NCBI RefSeq assembly: GCF_014218335.1
Contig: NZ_AP023367.1
Span: 2,419,501 to 2,483,500 of the forward strand
Reading direction: 5' to 3'
Length of the DNA stretch: 64,000 nt
Source: Anaerocolumna cellulosilytica
GTDB lineage: Bacteria; Bacillota; Clostridia; Lachnospirales; Lachnospiraceae
Shown here: positions 21,901 through 29,600 of the stretch, in pieces
Position numbering within the stretch: the stretch's first letter is position 1
Layout of the letters: each line of letters starts with the position of its first letter
Notes under the pieces: model-generated
Told to the model about the DNA's origin: nothing
The model's input: the letters and a program-made list of their open reading frames with translations, nothing else
The model's database searches: none
Program-made: the position numbers and the translations under genes

Positions 21901-23625
21901 CCGCCTTCCATACATTTTCATGTTATGAATCCTATCTTGTGTCTTCAAAAGACACCCTTCTTTGTCAATGAAAAGGTCAGGTCTTGGGATGGAGATATTT
22001 TACGGGCAGGTGTCAGCTCCTTTGGATTTAGCGGTACCAACGGGCATGTCATTATTGAGGGAGCAGATGGGACAAATAACCATAGTGTCAATGTTGATAC
22101 AAAAGAATATATACCGTATTGCTTTACATTATCAGCAGCTAATAAACAGGTGTTGAAAAAGTTTGCCCAGCTGTTTATTGATATGCTTCAAACAAACCGG
22201 AATATGAATTTAGGCGACCTGTGTTTTACAACGGCGGTCGGCAAAAGACAGTTGAATACAAGGCTTGCCATTGTCGCAGACACTGTAGAGGAATTACAAG
22301 AGAAGCTTATACAGTATTGTGCTTCTTCTGAAAGGGAGCATCCCAAAAAAACCGGCAAAAAAATTGCGCTAAATTACAGTGGTTTTTCAGATAGTGCGGC
22401 AACTCTTGCTACTACTTTTGATAGCAGGATATTTACAGATAGTATGGAGAAATGCTACGAAATGTTGCAGGACTTTAAGACAGAAGAATATAAGGAGAAG
22501 GAAGAAGACTTAAAGCGCTTGTTTTTAGTATATGCAACCGGTCAGGTGCTAGAGAGCCTTGGAATCATACCTGCGTATATTATAGCAGGCGGTGCTGAAA
22601 TTCTTGGAGCTATGGCATTGTCCGGCGGAATATCCGTAAAAGAAGCGATTATGCTTATTATACAAGGCAAGGGTACGGTAGAGGTAAAAGACGGAAGATA
22701 CCCGGTTGTATCAGTACTAAAACATAAGATAATTACCAGTAATCCACAGTTGCTGCACTGCTATACGGAGATAAAACAAATAGATGTTTCTAATAAACAG
22801 ATTTTGGATTATATAGATAGTAGTAAAGCAGACAATATCCTTTGCTTTGAAAATGAACAAAAAATTGGAATAACGGATACTATAGTGGAATCGGTACAAT
22901 TGGACAATCCGTTCATCCACTGTCTCCTTGCAGAACGAAAGGATTTCTTGGAGGTAATAGCCAGTCTGTATGTTAAGGGATACGACCTAGTATTACAGGG
23001 GTTGTATCATTCACGAAAGTATAAACGTGTAAGCCTTCCCACGTATCCGTTTCAGTTAAAATCCTATTGGCTTGCGTGTTCGGTAAAAAACGCCTGCACC
23101 GAGGAAAAGATAGAAATACCTGTAATTGACACTAAAAATATTGTTAGCGAAGTGCATGTAGATAGAGAGCTGCGAGATAAAGAAACAGAAGTTCTAATTA
23201 AAGTGAAAGAGCTTATAGCGAAGCTTTTAATTACAGAGTCTTGTGATTTGGATGTAGAAACTGATTTCGGTGAGTATGGTATGGATTCAATGCTGATAAA
23301 AGAAGCTACGTTATTATTTGAGAGGGAATTTAACATGGTTATTGAATCAAGTATATTTATTGAATACCCTACAATAGCAGCATTAGCAGAATATGTAGCA
23401 GGCAGGGAAAAAACTGCCATAAGAGACAATAGGAAAGCAGAGGGGACAAAAGAAGCAGACACAGACGGTATATGCCTATATGGAGATGGGAATGAGGAAG
23501 GGACGGGAAAAGATTCTCTGCCGTCTGTTATCAGTGAGTTTTTGAATGGCAATTTAGATAGGGAAAGTGCAGCTATGAGGATAGCAGAACAAATAAATAA
23601 CAGAGGCATACTGCGTTTCTCCTAA
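3958..23625 (+). CDS. Giant modular PKS, four modules (M2-M5), about 6555 aa
   Basis: Four consecutive extension modules on one polypeptide. Domain order: docking helix, KS-AT-DH-KR-ACP (M2), KS-relicAT-KR-ACP (M3), KS-AT-DH-KR*-ACP-ER (M4), KS-relicAT-ACP (M5), docking tail. I prefer the ATG at 3958 (MNDFMIEY) over the in-frame ATG at 3931 because a GAGGGGG ribosome site sits about 8 bases before it and the product then starts at the docking helix. All four KS domains have Cys-His-His; all four ACPs have the DS phosphopantetheine site. The C-terminal tail (FLNGNLDRESAAMRIAEQ) resembles the N-terminal helix of the next protein and probably docks to it. An Asn/His-rich linker lies at about 13780-13930. 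The gene is followed by a 69-base gap without an obvious terminator. The assignment as PKS is certain; which modules extend and which only pass the chain is not. Confidence 0.97.
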   Translation: MNDFMIEYISDLVEKRQIHYKVAAEMVKEINKREKGRSIAKSFFENNRDIAVIGMAVKFPYAGNLEEFWEVLKNGVSCITEIPSLRWPLESFYDPTKQKENTSYSKWGGFIEGIEKFDADFFHISDEEAKNLDPQQRIFLQIAYEAFLMAGYPMKRLWGSNTGVFVGNRAGVYKGSEASSNKYKVINNMANFIPARISDFFSLKGPSINIDTACSSSLVSVHMACQSLLTGECDMAIAGGIELKVSPRSYISLSFAGALSPDDKSYVFDKKANGFVPGEGGGAVILKPLRQAYKDGDIVLGIIKGSAVNNDGHTMGITSPNLEGQKDVLRKAYRQCSVSPEDISYIETHGTGTTIGDPIEIKALKQTFGAFTNKKAFCAVGSVKTNMGHLDTAAGIASLIKVILSLQHKQLPATLNCDEPNPRFEIIDSPFYVNTKLSNWHSYNNKSRFAAISSFGFGGTNCHMVIAEGTNENLVRQANHNASQLFVLSAKSEDSLMQLIDSYVMYLEEAREYDLEAICSCAYLERDFFKHRIAVITSSVEDLKERLQEIKLSGNQNPYLYKGYLERKFVKAPVFLFTGQGAIYKGVSKVLSEKSSVYKKSLTECEEILRPHMNKSLTDYLFLEDSVRGELQQTEIMQPVTFAVGYSLYKMWEAMGLQPEVAMGHSVGEYIACCIAGMIDLKDALELLVCRGKLMQKLDTIGTMAAVFTDSSVINPIIDRLSYEERQRIGIAAFNSPANTVLSGKADILEKILGILKQSGIHSQYLRVSHAFHSKLMEPMLGEFGKALDKITFKKSHIPVMSNVTGELIYEIDKEYLLRHVQEPVHFASGIKKLHELGYCTYLEIGPGETLTNLVKSNLNNDYRAIKTLIKGSDDIESILQARGSLFCAGYNLPEYFINKSSQRKRVILPGYQFQEKSYWTEQNHKAEQIKGEFATNPNSILNTSDKNALSFKVNMKTDSTAVYYKKFYWDEVFLKDHVVLGKAMIAGMVWLEAVRTTVKDFMNREISGLQEVSFLKPLVIEMNEVKEVEITVVKRDTDLAEFQVKSLDDDGDWIIHTKGLAVSTANNLNSVKSNNVFALTNILRTLELRKDRTQIYDIFLNKIGIYHGPFFRGVNQVYYSEHTDLIVTELNLLDADSKSITEDMEIAKIYPLDTRLHPGLLDSAMQGMIVTVIDKKGAIINDSAFIPFYFKRIELYSGVGGKCFAIAQIKKKNDELIQYDITIVNDKGDNLLRITDAYAKKVPKKENQIKAVLEKQNLVLEEENIPAVMCYKYPVLNKLPSLDADVPYSKGTFLVFADNSNICREVISQLNSQGKHLIRVGYGKEYWKDGLDTYYINPIQEEDYQALFHDLKKERIEFEGIIHMWSLQENEYEADTLSSNRIIDIYEQKKVSGIHSIFYIAKAFTKAHWIKTRFFVLTRAIYPMLTDSVEIDICQAPILGLIRTIRNEIPMLNCQIIENDRYNELSGARLYTKEILSDTGNGHVLIRNGERYEIQYTDVEPKTEGVFNQFRTGGVYLVLGGLGGIGLALAGHLAKNQSKIHLVLISRNDRKDKKETEQLNFIRSKVLSLTIISADVTDLNKMAQVVNGIRSQYGQIHGIIYAAGIIADSFIINKELATFQKVVDTKAKGVLIIDELTKNDQLDFFVMFSSIASIQGIIGQADYASANAFLDCFSWYRRQNNRTGKSICINWGLWSKVGMGNNALTLENARKERVQLIDPIEGVEAFFHSISINKGQIIIYKGERPSMDEKKEKVEKPLVDRKKISDNMKKLLMQMVLEAVEKTEIAQVEWEESTFLEMGMDSADLVKMIANLELKLGLKLYPTLFFEYPTVDELSNYLSVECANQTYTGQVSILNSEVSNDEQFTIHKAAFRLDDILNKTKQVEAVPEALYTERISDNRAAKAPLEDTLKQIEKSTSREEEPVKEVDATVDTDMAIIGYALKLPGANNEEEFWENLKDGVDSVTKVPDNRWDADKLYSADSQAYGKTYCRQGGFIQDIEAFDPLFFNISPLEANVLDTKQRLMLEVAWESIEHAGYSGKKLPKRTGVFVGTSYNNYYSNIPEGENETPFASLGNGNPVVANRLSHLFNISGPSMVVDTYCSSSLVAIHLACQSILTGECEMALVGGAHTLSPNHYAVMSRVQALSATGRCKSFDDAADGYVPGEGAAAILIKPYRKALEEGDYIHAVIKSTAVNHCGHSNNLTSPNATSQEEVVYETYKKRNINPETISYIEAHGTGTSLGDPVEIKGITGGFQQFTDKRNFCAIGSVKTNIGHLEPASGIAGIIKVILALKHKTLPPTLNFRKANRFINFNETPFYINDKASYWHTIYQKRRAGVSAFGLTGTNAHIVLEEAPARVAGETEKKSSYIIALSAKNRESVTMLINRYGDFLNTNKKCLAADLMQTSLLGRIHFNYRVAVVAPSKEGLEDKLHLLSVIQEKELKDKKLPGIFVQREVTQHKLAWVFSDSLYYNAEIVELMSLNSFKIPYDFVMKKVESYSGFLGRQETPYRNSPLLQGFALQYAISCMLHTFGVMPDILTGYGYGKFLAAAISGILSVEDALYLSFLDGEGSNKEANDRKNLKEMLQGVNINKAQIPIVSEYQKRILYEEKPDFEFFLNNTAINQARKVLDQLCTEDKRYMVHIAKGNFYRYSEKEIYCVEPNEDLLPGIYRALAALYVSGLDVKWEALYENEAKHRIPIPTYPFNKSGHWLQIYNYEATDKILTEKESSKEEHRKSAVSPNHFKSALPHASVYNSEVIFTEKNWVVEQSDAKEAITESGVWVIFEDAYSVSDEIIKYIQAKNGCLIVVREGKDYQKIDSRHYVVNCLREDDFNKVIQEIKKDFGYITYLINLFSCSEPKECLVDSVVLKQSFYQTNYAMFFLAKAIAQHIESNYPEIILVSTDALYLKEAVYAALEKSTLPALLKVIRSEFACRCKLLDFAWEEFDSKSCAEIIIEELKAGENNSILMYRNGIRYREEVKKSRLDHHNRLRPLKNRGVYIVVGGSTGIGLHTAEYLAKRANARLVIIGRTKLPGKEEWKNIAEKYKTEEALSFRIKSLLKLEQAGGTVRYYDADITDFERMTQVIGEVKNEWGSINGVINSGGIKEDKLIRYKDFEIYKSVIHNKAVGTYILDTVTGHEELDFFVMYSSISAFTGNAGQADYASANAFLDNYAWKMRARTGRNYISINWPYWKEGGMVMPEGAVRAMINQGILPLETKEGLSALEQILMQEYPLSNVAVLKQTVSMDQDEEIKIASVEEENEMDIELYSASKLNRSYDVSNYNVSIKQDIDTDFKVNANNQLSINNHVGLNHHIGLNDATSTKIDTGAQIEVVIFTMLKELLLMKEEQLNKATRFDECGLDSLMLQKCVQYLEKKLRCSIEPGIFFEYPTIDKLSEYLKEHVDLSFMVEEFKKSSFEPRVKTLAAEIKQEQKVEECVTVYKSMEAISKVPDNKKEDIAIIGMALRFPGADSPEAFWENLSEGKHAIHAGLDTRWKKEDICRQFSIEVDKLDKVYTCVGGYLEEVDTFDASFFGISEEEAPYIDPQHRILLETVWKSIEHAGYSAQTLWGSNTGVFVGARGCVYQTDMDTSNSDLVRASLTGKLGNFNSARISDFYNLKGPSIVIDTACSSSLVSTHYACKSILDGECSLAISCGVEIKSSPDNVIGLSASKALSADGKSYVFDQRASGFVAGEGAGAIVLKSMRKAIEDGDTIYAVIKGSAVNNDGHTMGITTPDLEGQKAVIEAALENAEVDAATISYIEAHGTGTMLGDPIEVKALTKAFEKYTEHKGYCGIGSVKTNIGHLDTAAGIASIIKVILALQHKKIPPTLNIEIPNKRFRFVDSPFYPVAYLEDWKLVQGVRRAGVSSFGFGGTNCHMILEEGRENQYLDQEENDRSRQLFLLSAKSGGALEKAAETYANYLAKRESENLGNICYTTGTSRRFFDNRLALICSDTKELKEKLKGIEFLTGESKTPGKVTFLFTGQGALYSNLAKELYERQPVFKEALNSCDRIFNQLSGTSLLALLYESDGTVLKETAVTQPVTFAISYALARMWMAFGVTPEAVLGHSAGEYAAACIAGTFSLEDGLKLITWRGKLMQEKCRRGAMAALMCSRERAEDFLKELTEEEQKTVSIGAYNGETNTVISGEQETIAILIKKAEAEKIRAVYLEVSHGFHSPMMLPMLRDYEKILEEVDFRENQIPIINGVTGERIKDQILSKEYWLQHVLAPVNFYKAIKTCEAEGMEILLEVGAGNILSNMAKKIINKKDICIMPTLVRGGSDWHTIQEAMASLYVRGVTLKYEVYDKGYQRRRIALPTYPFNGKKYWATRKTALKREVEIGTDTNRAFDLPVCFHSCELLTMEKTVLTFEFLNEDRFLKDHIIGGQSTIAGVIYWDLALQAAGYAIGTEYITLREVTLKAEWKSSSQKTFAGRVIVSRQNGEYRFVIESKDEKGVSTKHCTGKIQTDSNKDIDCAEIKVLKNKLNKEVIVSEDIYAAFSEKEMAYGSAFKSIQKVWIDDMECLARINLPDAAKSFSQRFKYNPSIVDGALQAVICTQPIKKQSGNNAYLPFFIEEVTCYKALPESCYSHIRVVEDTSGGELIKANVDIRNEQGELLIGIKNFCLKKLNTGTLFSKSVIKSQVKLTAPVWKERSITPLKDKVILPEKLVLFMDFNREHEVFAQKLRDKSLDVVSVYMGDEFEEIAENKYVIDVGNKKSYTKLFELLKDKEFQAADICHLWNYTTEQKQVSSLEELEKSLTLGAYSLYFIVQALYELRIKANIKIICNHSVVFKEESVVPEKAVLLGIANVMNQENVGVKCFSIDSLKEECSLYDVFLTEVNNTTEHLVVYREKKRWTWELERIKEDGLLTGINFKTGGTYLITGGLGGIGIEIAKWIAESHKCKIALLGRSRQEDLPETELQIMEQLNSMGANVRYYSADVSDEDSLKAGINRVTEELGNITGIIHGAGIVKDCISVNSTLSKVKEVFAPKVRGTWLLNKLFCNKELDFMILFSGMVCFYPNAGQSAYTGANMYMDAFAHNRQYQEQQRTAVVNWWFWGETGMAAKPDITEALKRRKLIPLTNTEGVQAFRQMLSLGRVQTLVTKIEEESTGKEAKKESRDKSAKTDGIRFIKQERNIASLQTSITTYLTEKMEQLAEITIDFSDRDTAFLDMGVDSIFLINLSGELEKDAGIMLYPTVFFEHNNLTKLSAYLESDYREEFEKMFMSQQDAVLVEEEKYSIQKEEPELLSELYDVEAGTKACEIRGLEEQEEEVSSEHMKAVLFTGPGNFNHLVIDQMQMPKPGPSEVIIKVKASGVNFSDVLTVLGNYPNASTVYPYVLGNEVSGIVQEIGSQVKNYKIGQEVIGLTNGTGGFAQFVNVDESTVWEKPQYMDFAQAASLPIVFLTAYHCLHYLGKIQENDTILIRGAAGGVGLMAIQLAKAAKAKIIGAVGSKEKAAYLKSIGVDYPVNYLEEDIIAYVKQVTKQKGVDLLLTSSAGGEIEELMKLVASNGRFLEMGMAGLRTAPKIDLGIFVNNQSFFSMDLKRLRSELLNHHAGVMRKMLRNKQLQPIHIKEFPYTDIGSAFSYMASRRNIGKVIVTFPEIKVPDKNKIDGIEKNDVTCQDIAVIGMSGAFPEAPNLEQYWENLCQSKDSVGSFPEHRRALLGLPEDYDLRSLKGGFLENIDLFDPMFFHISPAEAIVMDPQQRLFMLKTWEAIESAGYGGTGVLPEDTSVYVGVSRRDYHKILEDIPNQSGGYSVIGNTHSVLASRISYWLNLKGPAIAVDTACSSSIVALHLACESILSGQCSAAIAGGINLLITPDSVKAFQTMNALSVDAKCKPFDKSADGFVSSEGVGVLVLKALERAVEDGDRIHAVIKGSALNNDGASNGITAPNPAAQAEVIEKALEKAGVTPETISYMETHGTGTYIGDPIEIEALSKVYEGALKKSSTPIGSVKSNIGHAEAAAGISSVIKVILSMKNRILPPSIHFHVMNPILCLQKTPFFVNEKVRSWDGDILRAGVSSFGFSGTNGHVIIEGADGTNNHSVNVDTKEYIPYCFTLSAANKQVLKKFAQLFIDMLQTNRNMNLGDLCFTTAVGKRQLNTRLAIVADTVEELQEKLIQYCASSEREHPKKTGKKIALNYSGFSDSAATLATTFDSRIFTDSMEKCYEMLQDFKTEEYKEKEEDLKRLFLVYATGQVLESLGIIPAYIIAGGAEILGAMALSGGISVKEAIMLIIQGKGTVEVKDGRYPVVSVLKHKIITSNPQLLHCYTEIKQIDVSNKQILDYIDSSKADNILCFENEQKIGITDTIVESVQLDNPFIHCLLAERKDFLEVIASLYVKGYDLVLQGLYHSRKYKRVSLPTYPFQLKSYWLACSVKNACTEEKIEIPVIDTKNIVSEVHVDRELRDKETEVLIKVKELIAKLLITESCDLDVETDFGEYGMDSMLIKEATLLFEREFNMVIESSIFIEYPTIAALAEYVAGREKTAIRDNRKAEGTKEADTDGICLYGDGNEEGTGKDSLPSVISEFLNGNLDRESAAMRIAEQINNRGILRFS
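4090..9475 (+). other. PKS module M2: KS-AT-DH-KR-ACP
   Basis: The KS Cys codon is at 4597 (DTACSSSL). The AT has Ser 5953 in GHSVGEY and the HAFH motif ending at His 6274, which by family knowledge indicates malonyl-CoA. The DH has His 6889 (HVVLGKAMIA, the usual terminal Pro replaced by Ala) and Asp 7444 (HPGLLDSAMQ). The KR has GGLGGIG near 8520, Ser 8908 and Tyr 8947. The ACP Ser is at 9364. All enzymes look functional, giving an alpha,beta-unsaturated unit. Confidence 0.9.
9750..14160 (+). other. PKS module M3: KS-relicAT-KR-ACP
   Basis: The KS Cys is at 10258 in DTYCSSSL, with Tyr before the Cys. The AT fold is still recognisable (about 11050-12100) but GHSVG has become GYGYG, the nucleophile Ser being Gly at 11581, and the HAFH region is not found. 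The KR is intact (GGSTGIG near 12965, Ser 13402, Tyr 13441). The ACP Ser is at 14041. Expected chemistry is beta-keto to beta-hydroxyl, with the extender supplied from another AT. Confidence 0.87.
15481..16916 (+). repeat. AT cassette repeat, copy 1 (in M4)
   Basis: This stretch matches 33399-34834 at a constant offset of 17918 with no gap that I can see. Comparing the two translations by eye gives about 14 differences in roughly 478 residues. It covers the very end of the KS, the KS-AT linker, the whole AT and the post-AT linker up to TYPFN, after which the two modules diverge at once. Confidence 0.92.
19780..20755 (+). other. Enoylreductase (MDR family) domain placed after the ACP of M4
   Basis: The segment begins KAVLFTGPGNFNHLVIDQ, has the MDR pattern GVNFSDVLTVLGNYP, the NADPH-binding loop RGAAGGVGLMAIQLAK and ends KVIVTFPE, covering about 325 residues, the normal length of a PKS enoylreductase. 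It sits between the M4 ACP and the M5 KS. In ordinary cis-AT modules this domain lies between DH and KR. It could act on the enoyl chain on the preceding ACP or on a neighbouring module. Confidence 0.9.
20815..23400 (+). other. PKS module M5: KS-relicAT-ACP
   Basis: The KS Cys is at 21310 (DTACSSSI), with HGTGT and NIGHAE. The AT relic (about 22100-23080) keeps the flanking linkers, including LPTYPFQLKSYW, but the nucleophile region reads IAGGAEILGAM, so Ser is lost. There is no reductive domain. The ACP Ser is at 23287. If it extends, it leaves a beta-keto group; it could instead be a pass-through module. Confidence 0.85.
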
Positions 23626-23694
23626 TTTTGCGGGGCATGCAAATTGTGCCTGCGGCTAAAGTTTGCAGGTTTCGGAAAGGGCATGGGTATTTAT

Positions 23695-26600
23695 ATGGAA
23701 AATATAATTAATGCCGTACTTAAAATGTTGGAAAATAAAAGTATTGATGCGGAGGGGGCATTGTCCCTGCTGAATGAAGTGAGAACAGCTTATTCACAAA
23801 CCATTTGTGAGAGCACTTCCGTAAAGTCAGAGCTACCTTGTGATAATGATAATAAAGTAGCAGTTATAGGCATAGCGCTCAGATTTCCAGGAGCTGATAA
23901 CCCGGAAGAATTTTGGCAACGTTTAGAGGAAGGTGCGGATTGCATTACAGAATTTCCGAAAGAAAGGTATCCCTTTGAGGAATTTTATAGCGAAAATTTA
24001 CAGCAGTCAGGTAAAAGCTATTCTAAATGGGGCGGTTTTATTGAGAATATCAAGGAATTTCCAACTGGTTTTTTTAAGATAGACAAAGAAGAGGCTAAAT
24101 ATATTGATCCCCAGCAAAGAATTTTTTTAGAGATAGCTTGTGAGGCATTTCAAACAGCAGGTTATTCAAAGAAAAAGCTATCGGGAACAAAAACAGGTGT
24201 TATCGTAGGTGCCAGAAAAAGTGGATATGATACATCAGAGGATGAAATCGGGTCACCTAAAAGCATTACCGGATCTATAACGAATTTTATAGCTACCAGG
24301 GTTTCTGATTACTTTAATCTAAAAGGCTCCAGCTTGGCCATAGATACCGCCTGCTCCTCTTCTTTGGTAGCAATACATTATGCTTGTAATATGTTAAAAA
24401 ATCAGGAATGTGATATGGCTTTGGCAGGCGGGATAGACTTAAAAATAACGCCAGTGCCCTATGTAACACTTAGTGATGCAAAAGCACTTTCTCAAAGTGG
24501 AAGGTGTTATGCCTTTGATAAACGTGCAGATGGATTTGTACCGGGTGAAGGAGGGGGAGCAGTCCTCTTAAAACCTCTGAATAAAGCTCTCTTAGAGGGA
24601 GATTTTATCTATGCTGTTATATCCGGGTCAGAGGTTAATAACGACGGTCATACAATGGGGATTACTACCCCTAACTTTGAAGGACAGAAGGAACTTCTAA
24701 GACAAGCTTATAAGAAAGCAAAAGTACATCCGATGGAAGTTTCGTATATGGAAGCCCATGGAACAGGGACGTTAATAGGTGACCCGATTGAAATAAAAGC
24801 ACTAAGTGAATTCTATAAGGAATACACAGACAGAAAGAGTTTTTGTGCGATTGGTTCGGTGAAAACCAATATTGGTCATCTGGATACTGCGGCAGGTATC
24901 GCTGGCTTTATAAAAGCAGTTCTTTCCTTGTATTACAAAAAGCTAGTCCCTACCTTGCATTGTGATACCCCAAATCCAAGGTTAAATCTGGTGAGTTCGC
25001 CGTTTTATCCAGTCACTGCCTTAACGGATTTTAGACCCATTGGAAAGATAAGAAGAGCAGCTGTTAGTTCTTTTGGTTTTGGAGGAACAAATTGCCATGT
25101 TATTATGGAAGAAAATAGCAGCATGCCTAAAGAAGATATAGACGCCAAAGAGGAAGGGGATTATCTGTTGACTCTTTCAGCAGAAAATGCATTAAATCTC
25201 AGTAAATTGAGCTATCTTTATCGAAAAATATTAGAAACTAATCCTGCTATTCAACTTAAAAATTTTTGTTATACAGCAAATACCGCAAGAGAATTTCTTC
25301 CCTTTCGTGCAGCCTTTTACATAAAGAATAAAAAGGAGGCGATAGATAAGTTAAAATTTGCAGAAAATCCAGAGAATAATGACGGCAGCCAGTATGGGGT
25401 ATGTACGGAGGAAGAGAGAGAGAATGTGACTCCTTCTGTTGCCATGGTATTTCCAGGACAAGGCTCCCAATACAGTCATATGGCAAAAAGGTTGTATCAT
25501 ACACTACCCGAATTCAAAAAAGCGTTTGATTTGTGTGACGGATATGCTTTTCCTCATTTGAAGGTTTCTTTAAAAGAAGTAATCTTTCAGAAAGAAAAAG
25601 AGGAACTGCTAAACCAGACATGTTTTACACAGCCCGCTCTATTCACTATATGCTATGGGTTGGCACAAGTCTTTTTAAAATGCGGTGTAAAACCGAAAGT
25701 CGTTCTTGGACATAGCGTTGGTGAATTCGTGGCTGCTTGTATAGCAGGAATTCTCACCCTAAAGGATGCAATTGCCTTGGTTTGTATGCGAGGAGCATTG
25801 ATTCAAAAATTACCGCAGACCGGAAGCATGTTAATTGCCCGCGAACAGTATAGCAAGATAGAAGAAATCATACAGGAGCTGACGGAAGAAGAGAAGAAAC
25901 AAATATCCATTGCTGCAATTAACAGTCCGTCAAATACGGTTGTATCAGGGGACAACCAAGTTATTGATTCGATGGTTTTGTTATTACAAAGCAGGTTAGT
26001 ACGCTGTACTAAATTAAATGTTTCACATGCTTTTCACTCCCTGCTTATGGAACCAATACTGCAAGAGTATATGCAAATGCTTAACAACCTGTCATTTCAT
26101 CCTGTTAATATTCCATTCATATGTAATGTTACCGGAGAATTGTTAAGGAAGGGTACCTTGGACAAAGAATATATGGGCAGACATTTGATACAGAGAGTAA
26201 TGTTTGAAAAAAGCATAGAAACAGCTCTTTCTATCGGTGTCAATATTTTTCTGGAAGTTGGGCCCGGTACAACAGCATCCAGTATGATGAAAGACATAAT
26301 AAGAGATAAAAATGGAACACACATCCTTCACACGCTGGATAGAAAAAATGATGATGTAGCGACAATATACCGAGCAGCTGCGAAGTTATTTACCCGAGGC
26401 GTTAATATTGAATTCCAAAACCTTGAGTATCGTAAGGTAAGAACGGAAAGAATACCAACCTGTCCTCTAGTAAAAGAGACCTGTTGGATAGAGCAGCACA
26501 GATCAGTCAGATTGAAGCAGGTTAAAACAAATGAAGAGATAATAGAGAGTATCAGTAAAAACAATCCATTATTGGAAGATCACATCGTAAAGCAAAATAA

Positions 26601-29600
26601 GATATTTCCGGGAGCTGCCTTATGGGAAGTGGTTATGCGAAATGCGACCCTGCAATACAAAAGGAAGGTAACCGGCTTAAAGCAGATAAAACATATTTCT
26701 CAACTTGCACTTACGACCGGAAATCAATTACATATTAAAATTAACTATGAGAAAGAGACTAGCGGTAATTTCAAGGTACTCTATTGCACTGATCTGAAAA
26801 AAGACTGGAAACTTTGTGCCAGCGGTACGATTGATTTTGAGCAGCATGCGGCAGAGGAATACCTAGATGTAGAAGGTCTTATCAGAGAATTTAAGGAGTC
26901 GGACTATACAGTTAAGGAATTATACAATCAGTTTAGTCAAAAGGGTGTTGATTATGGAGACACTTTTCAAAGTATTGAAAAAGTTTGGACGAAGGATAAT
27001 CAGGTAATTGCAAAACTAAAAATTCCGGAACGTATGAATGATAAAGAACACCTGTATCATCCCGGTTTTGTTGATGGGGGTCTGCAATCTATTATAGGAC
27101 TAAAACAAGAGAGCCAAAAGGACGCCTATATACCCTTTTTTGTAAATCAAGTCAGAATGCAACAGCCATTACCCTGTGAAGGGTATAGTGTTTTAACTAT
27201 GACGGGTAATAGCAAGGAAGTGCTTACCGTTGATGTTGTAATAACTGATATGGCAGGAAATGTGAATTTAAGAATTACAAAGCATGCCTTTAAAAAGATA
27301 AGGGAAAAAACAAGTACCAGTACTTCCTTAAGTGAAATTATGGGCAAAGGGTATTTCTATATACCCAAATACATAGAAAAACCAACTGACATAATGGGGA
27401 GTAAGGAGTCCTATTCGGTAGTTTTATTCGGAGATAATGATACCAGTATACAACGTATTATTAAGGGCTTTCATGCGCATACTGTGCCTGTAATTTGCTG
27501 CTGCAAGGGCAAAGATTACAAGGAAATGAATGGACAGACAGTAGAAATGGACTTTCAATCTGCTTCACATTACACGCTGTTGTTTGATAAGGTAAAGGGA
27601 GAAGGCTTTCAAAATATTAAAATAATTAACCTTTTACCAAAGACATATGTTTCGGATATAAGCCGGGAACGTGATAAGTATTTTACTTGTTCGGAAGAGG
27701 TATTAGCAGACTTTACCCGGTTGCTTCAAGCAATAGAGAAGATACCGAATAATAACGTAACGGAGATAATTTCAGTATCTGTTGAGGATTCCGGCAATGC
27801 TTCTATGTTTGATACAACGAAATCCGTTATTGCAGGCTTTATGAAATCAGCACAAAGAGAATATGTAAATATAAGATTTAAGCTTTTACAAGCAGATACC
27901 ACAGAAGGTTTGTATGAATATATTATAAAGGAAATTAACAATAAAGATACGGATAGCATGATTCAGTACTTAGGAGGCAGGAGAAAGGTACAATCGCTTG
28001 AGCCGGTTCAAAAAAGCCAATATTTAATTGAGGGAATAGAAATAAAAAAAGATGGTACTTATATCATTACCGGAGGACTGCACGGAATCGGCTTTCAACT
28101 GGCAGAATATATTTCTGAAAAGTATGGTGCAGATTTAATTCTGATTAGCAGGAGTAGTTTTCCTGACAAAAGTACGTGGCAGAAGGTTCTTGAAAAAACA
28201 GCAGAGCAAGATGAGACCGCTATGAGAATAAGGGCCTTACAGAAAATGAATCGGAATGGTTCATGGATTGATATTATTAATCTCGATGTTTCAAAGGAAG
28301 CTCAGATTGAGACTCTTTGTGACCAGCTATTAACTAAACGGCATGTAGACGGCATCTTTCATTTGGCTGGAGTACTTAGAGATTCCCTGATAAAGAATAA
28401 ATTTATTGCCGATATCGGGAAAGTTTGTGCGCCAAAGATACGGGGCAGTATACACATAACAGAAGCTTTTAAAAGCTTCAACCCCTCCTTTATCATATTA
28501 TTTTCCAGTATAGCGTCCTTTTTTGGAAGTGTCGGTCAGGCAGACTATGCTGCTGCCAATGGTTTTATGGATGATTACGCAGACTACATAACCACGAATC
28601 TGGGCATAAAAGCCATAGCAATTAATTGGACCATGTGGGATTCTGTTGGAATGGGAGCACGCAGTGGACAAGTTGATGCCAAAAAAAGCATAGGGCTTAC
28701 CCCTTATTCAATTGAAGGTGGATTTGAAGCACTTGAGCAAATATTAAAGCTTTCTGTTAGTCAGGTGATTGCTTTTAATAACCCTATTGAAGCGCTTAAA
28801 GCAAGCGTAGAAGAAAAGGACACAAAGGGGGAAAGGGAGGAGAAGTTAGAAGCAGGGTCAGTAGATAGGGAAGAACTGGAACTCGCACTTGAAAAGGAGT
28901 TAACAGAAAAGGTTGCAGAGATTTTGGATGTTGGTACAGAAGACATTAACAGTTCTGTTAACTTTATGGAGCTTGGTCTGGATTCTGTTTCTATTGTTGA
29001 TTTTACAACCTGGGTGGGGGAACGGATAAAAGAGGAACTTTACCCCACGCTATTATTTGAGTATTCAACAATAAAGGAATTAACAGCCTACCTTTTGGAA
29101 AACCATTGGGAGTCTTTTGGAACGCCAAGGAACTCAAAACCGGTGACAGCAACAGATGGTACTACTGCACAGGTAACGTATACGGCAGCAGATGTAAAAT
29201 CCATGGAAGTGTACAAAGAAAATACAGTAAAAATGGATACAGTAAAAGAAAAAAAAAGTAAAAAAGAAATCGTCATAGATGAAAAGAGTAAAGAAGAAAT
29301 AATAAAAGAAGATACAGCTGCTTTAGAATCAACAGACATAGCAATCATCGGATTTTCAGGGATGTTTCCTGGTGCAAAAGATACGGATCGTTACTGGGAG
29401 AATCTAAAATGCGGCATCAATTCCATTACTACACCACCTCTTAGCAGATTCCCGGATGCTTCTAAGGCTGATATTCTTGGAGGTTTTTTGGAAGGGGTAG
29501 ACCTTTTTGACCCTCTATTCTTTAATATATCACCCACTGAGACTGTGTTTATTGACCCACAGCAAAGACTTTTTCTGGAAAGTGTTTTTAAGACTCTTGA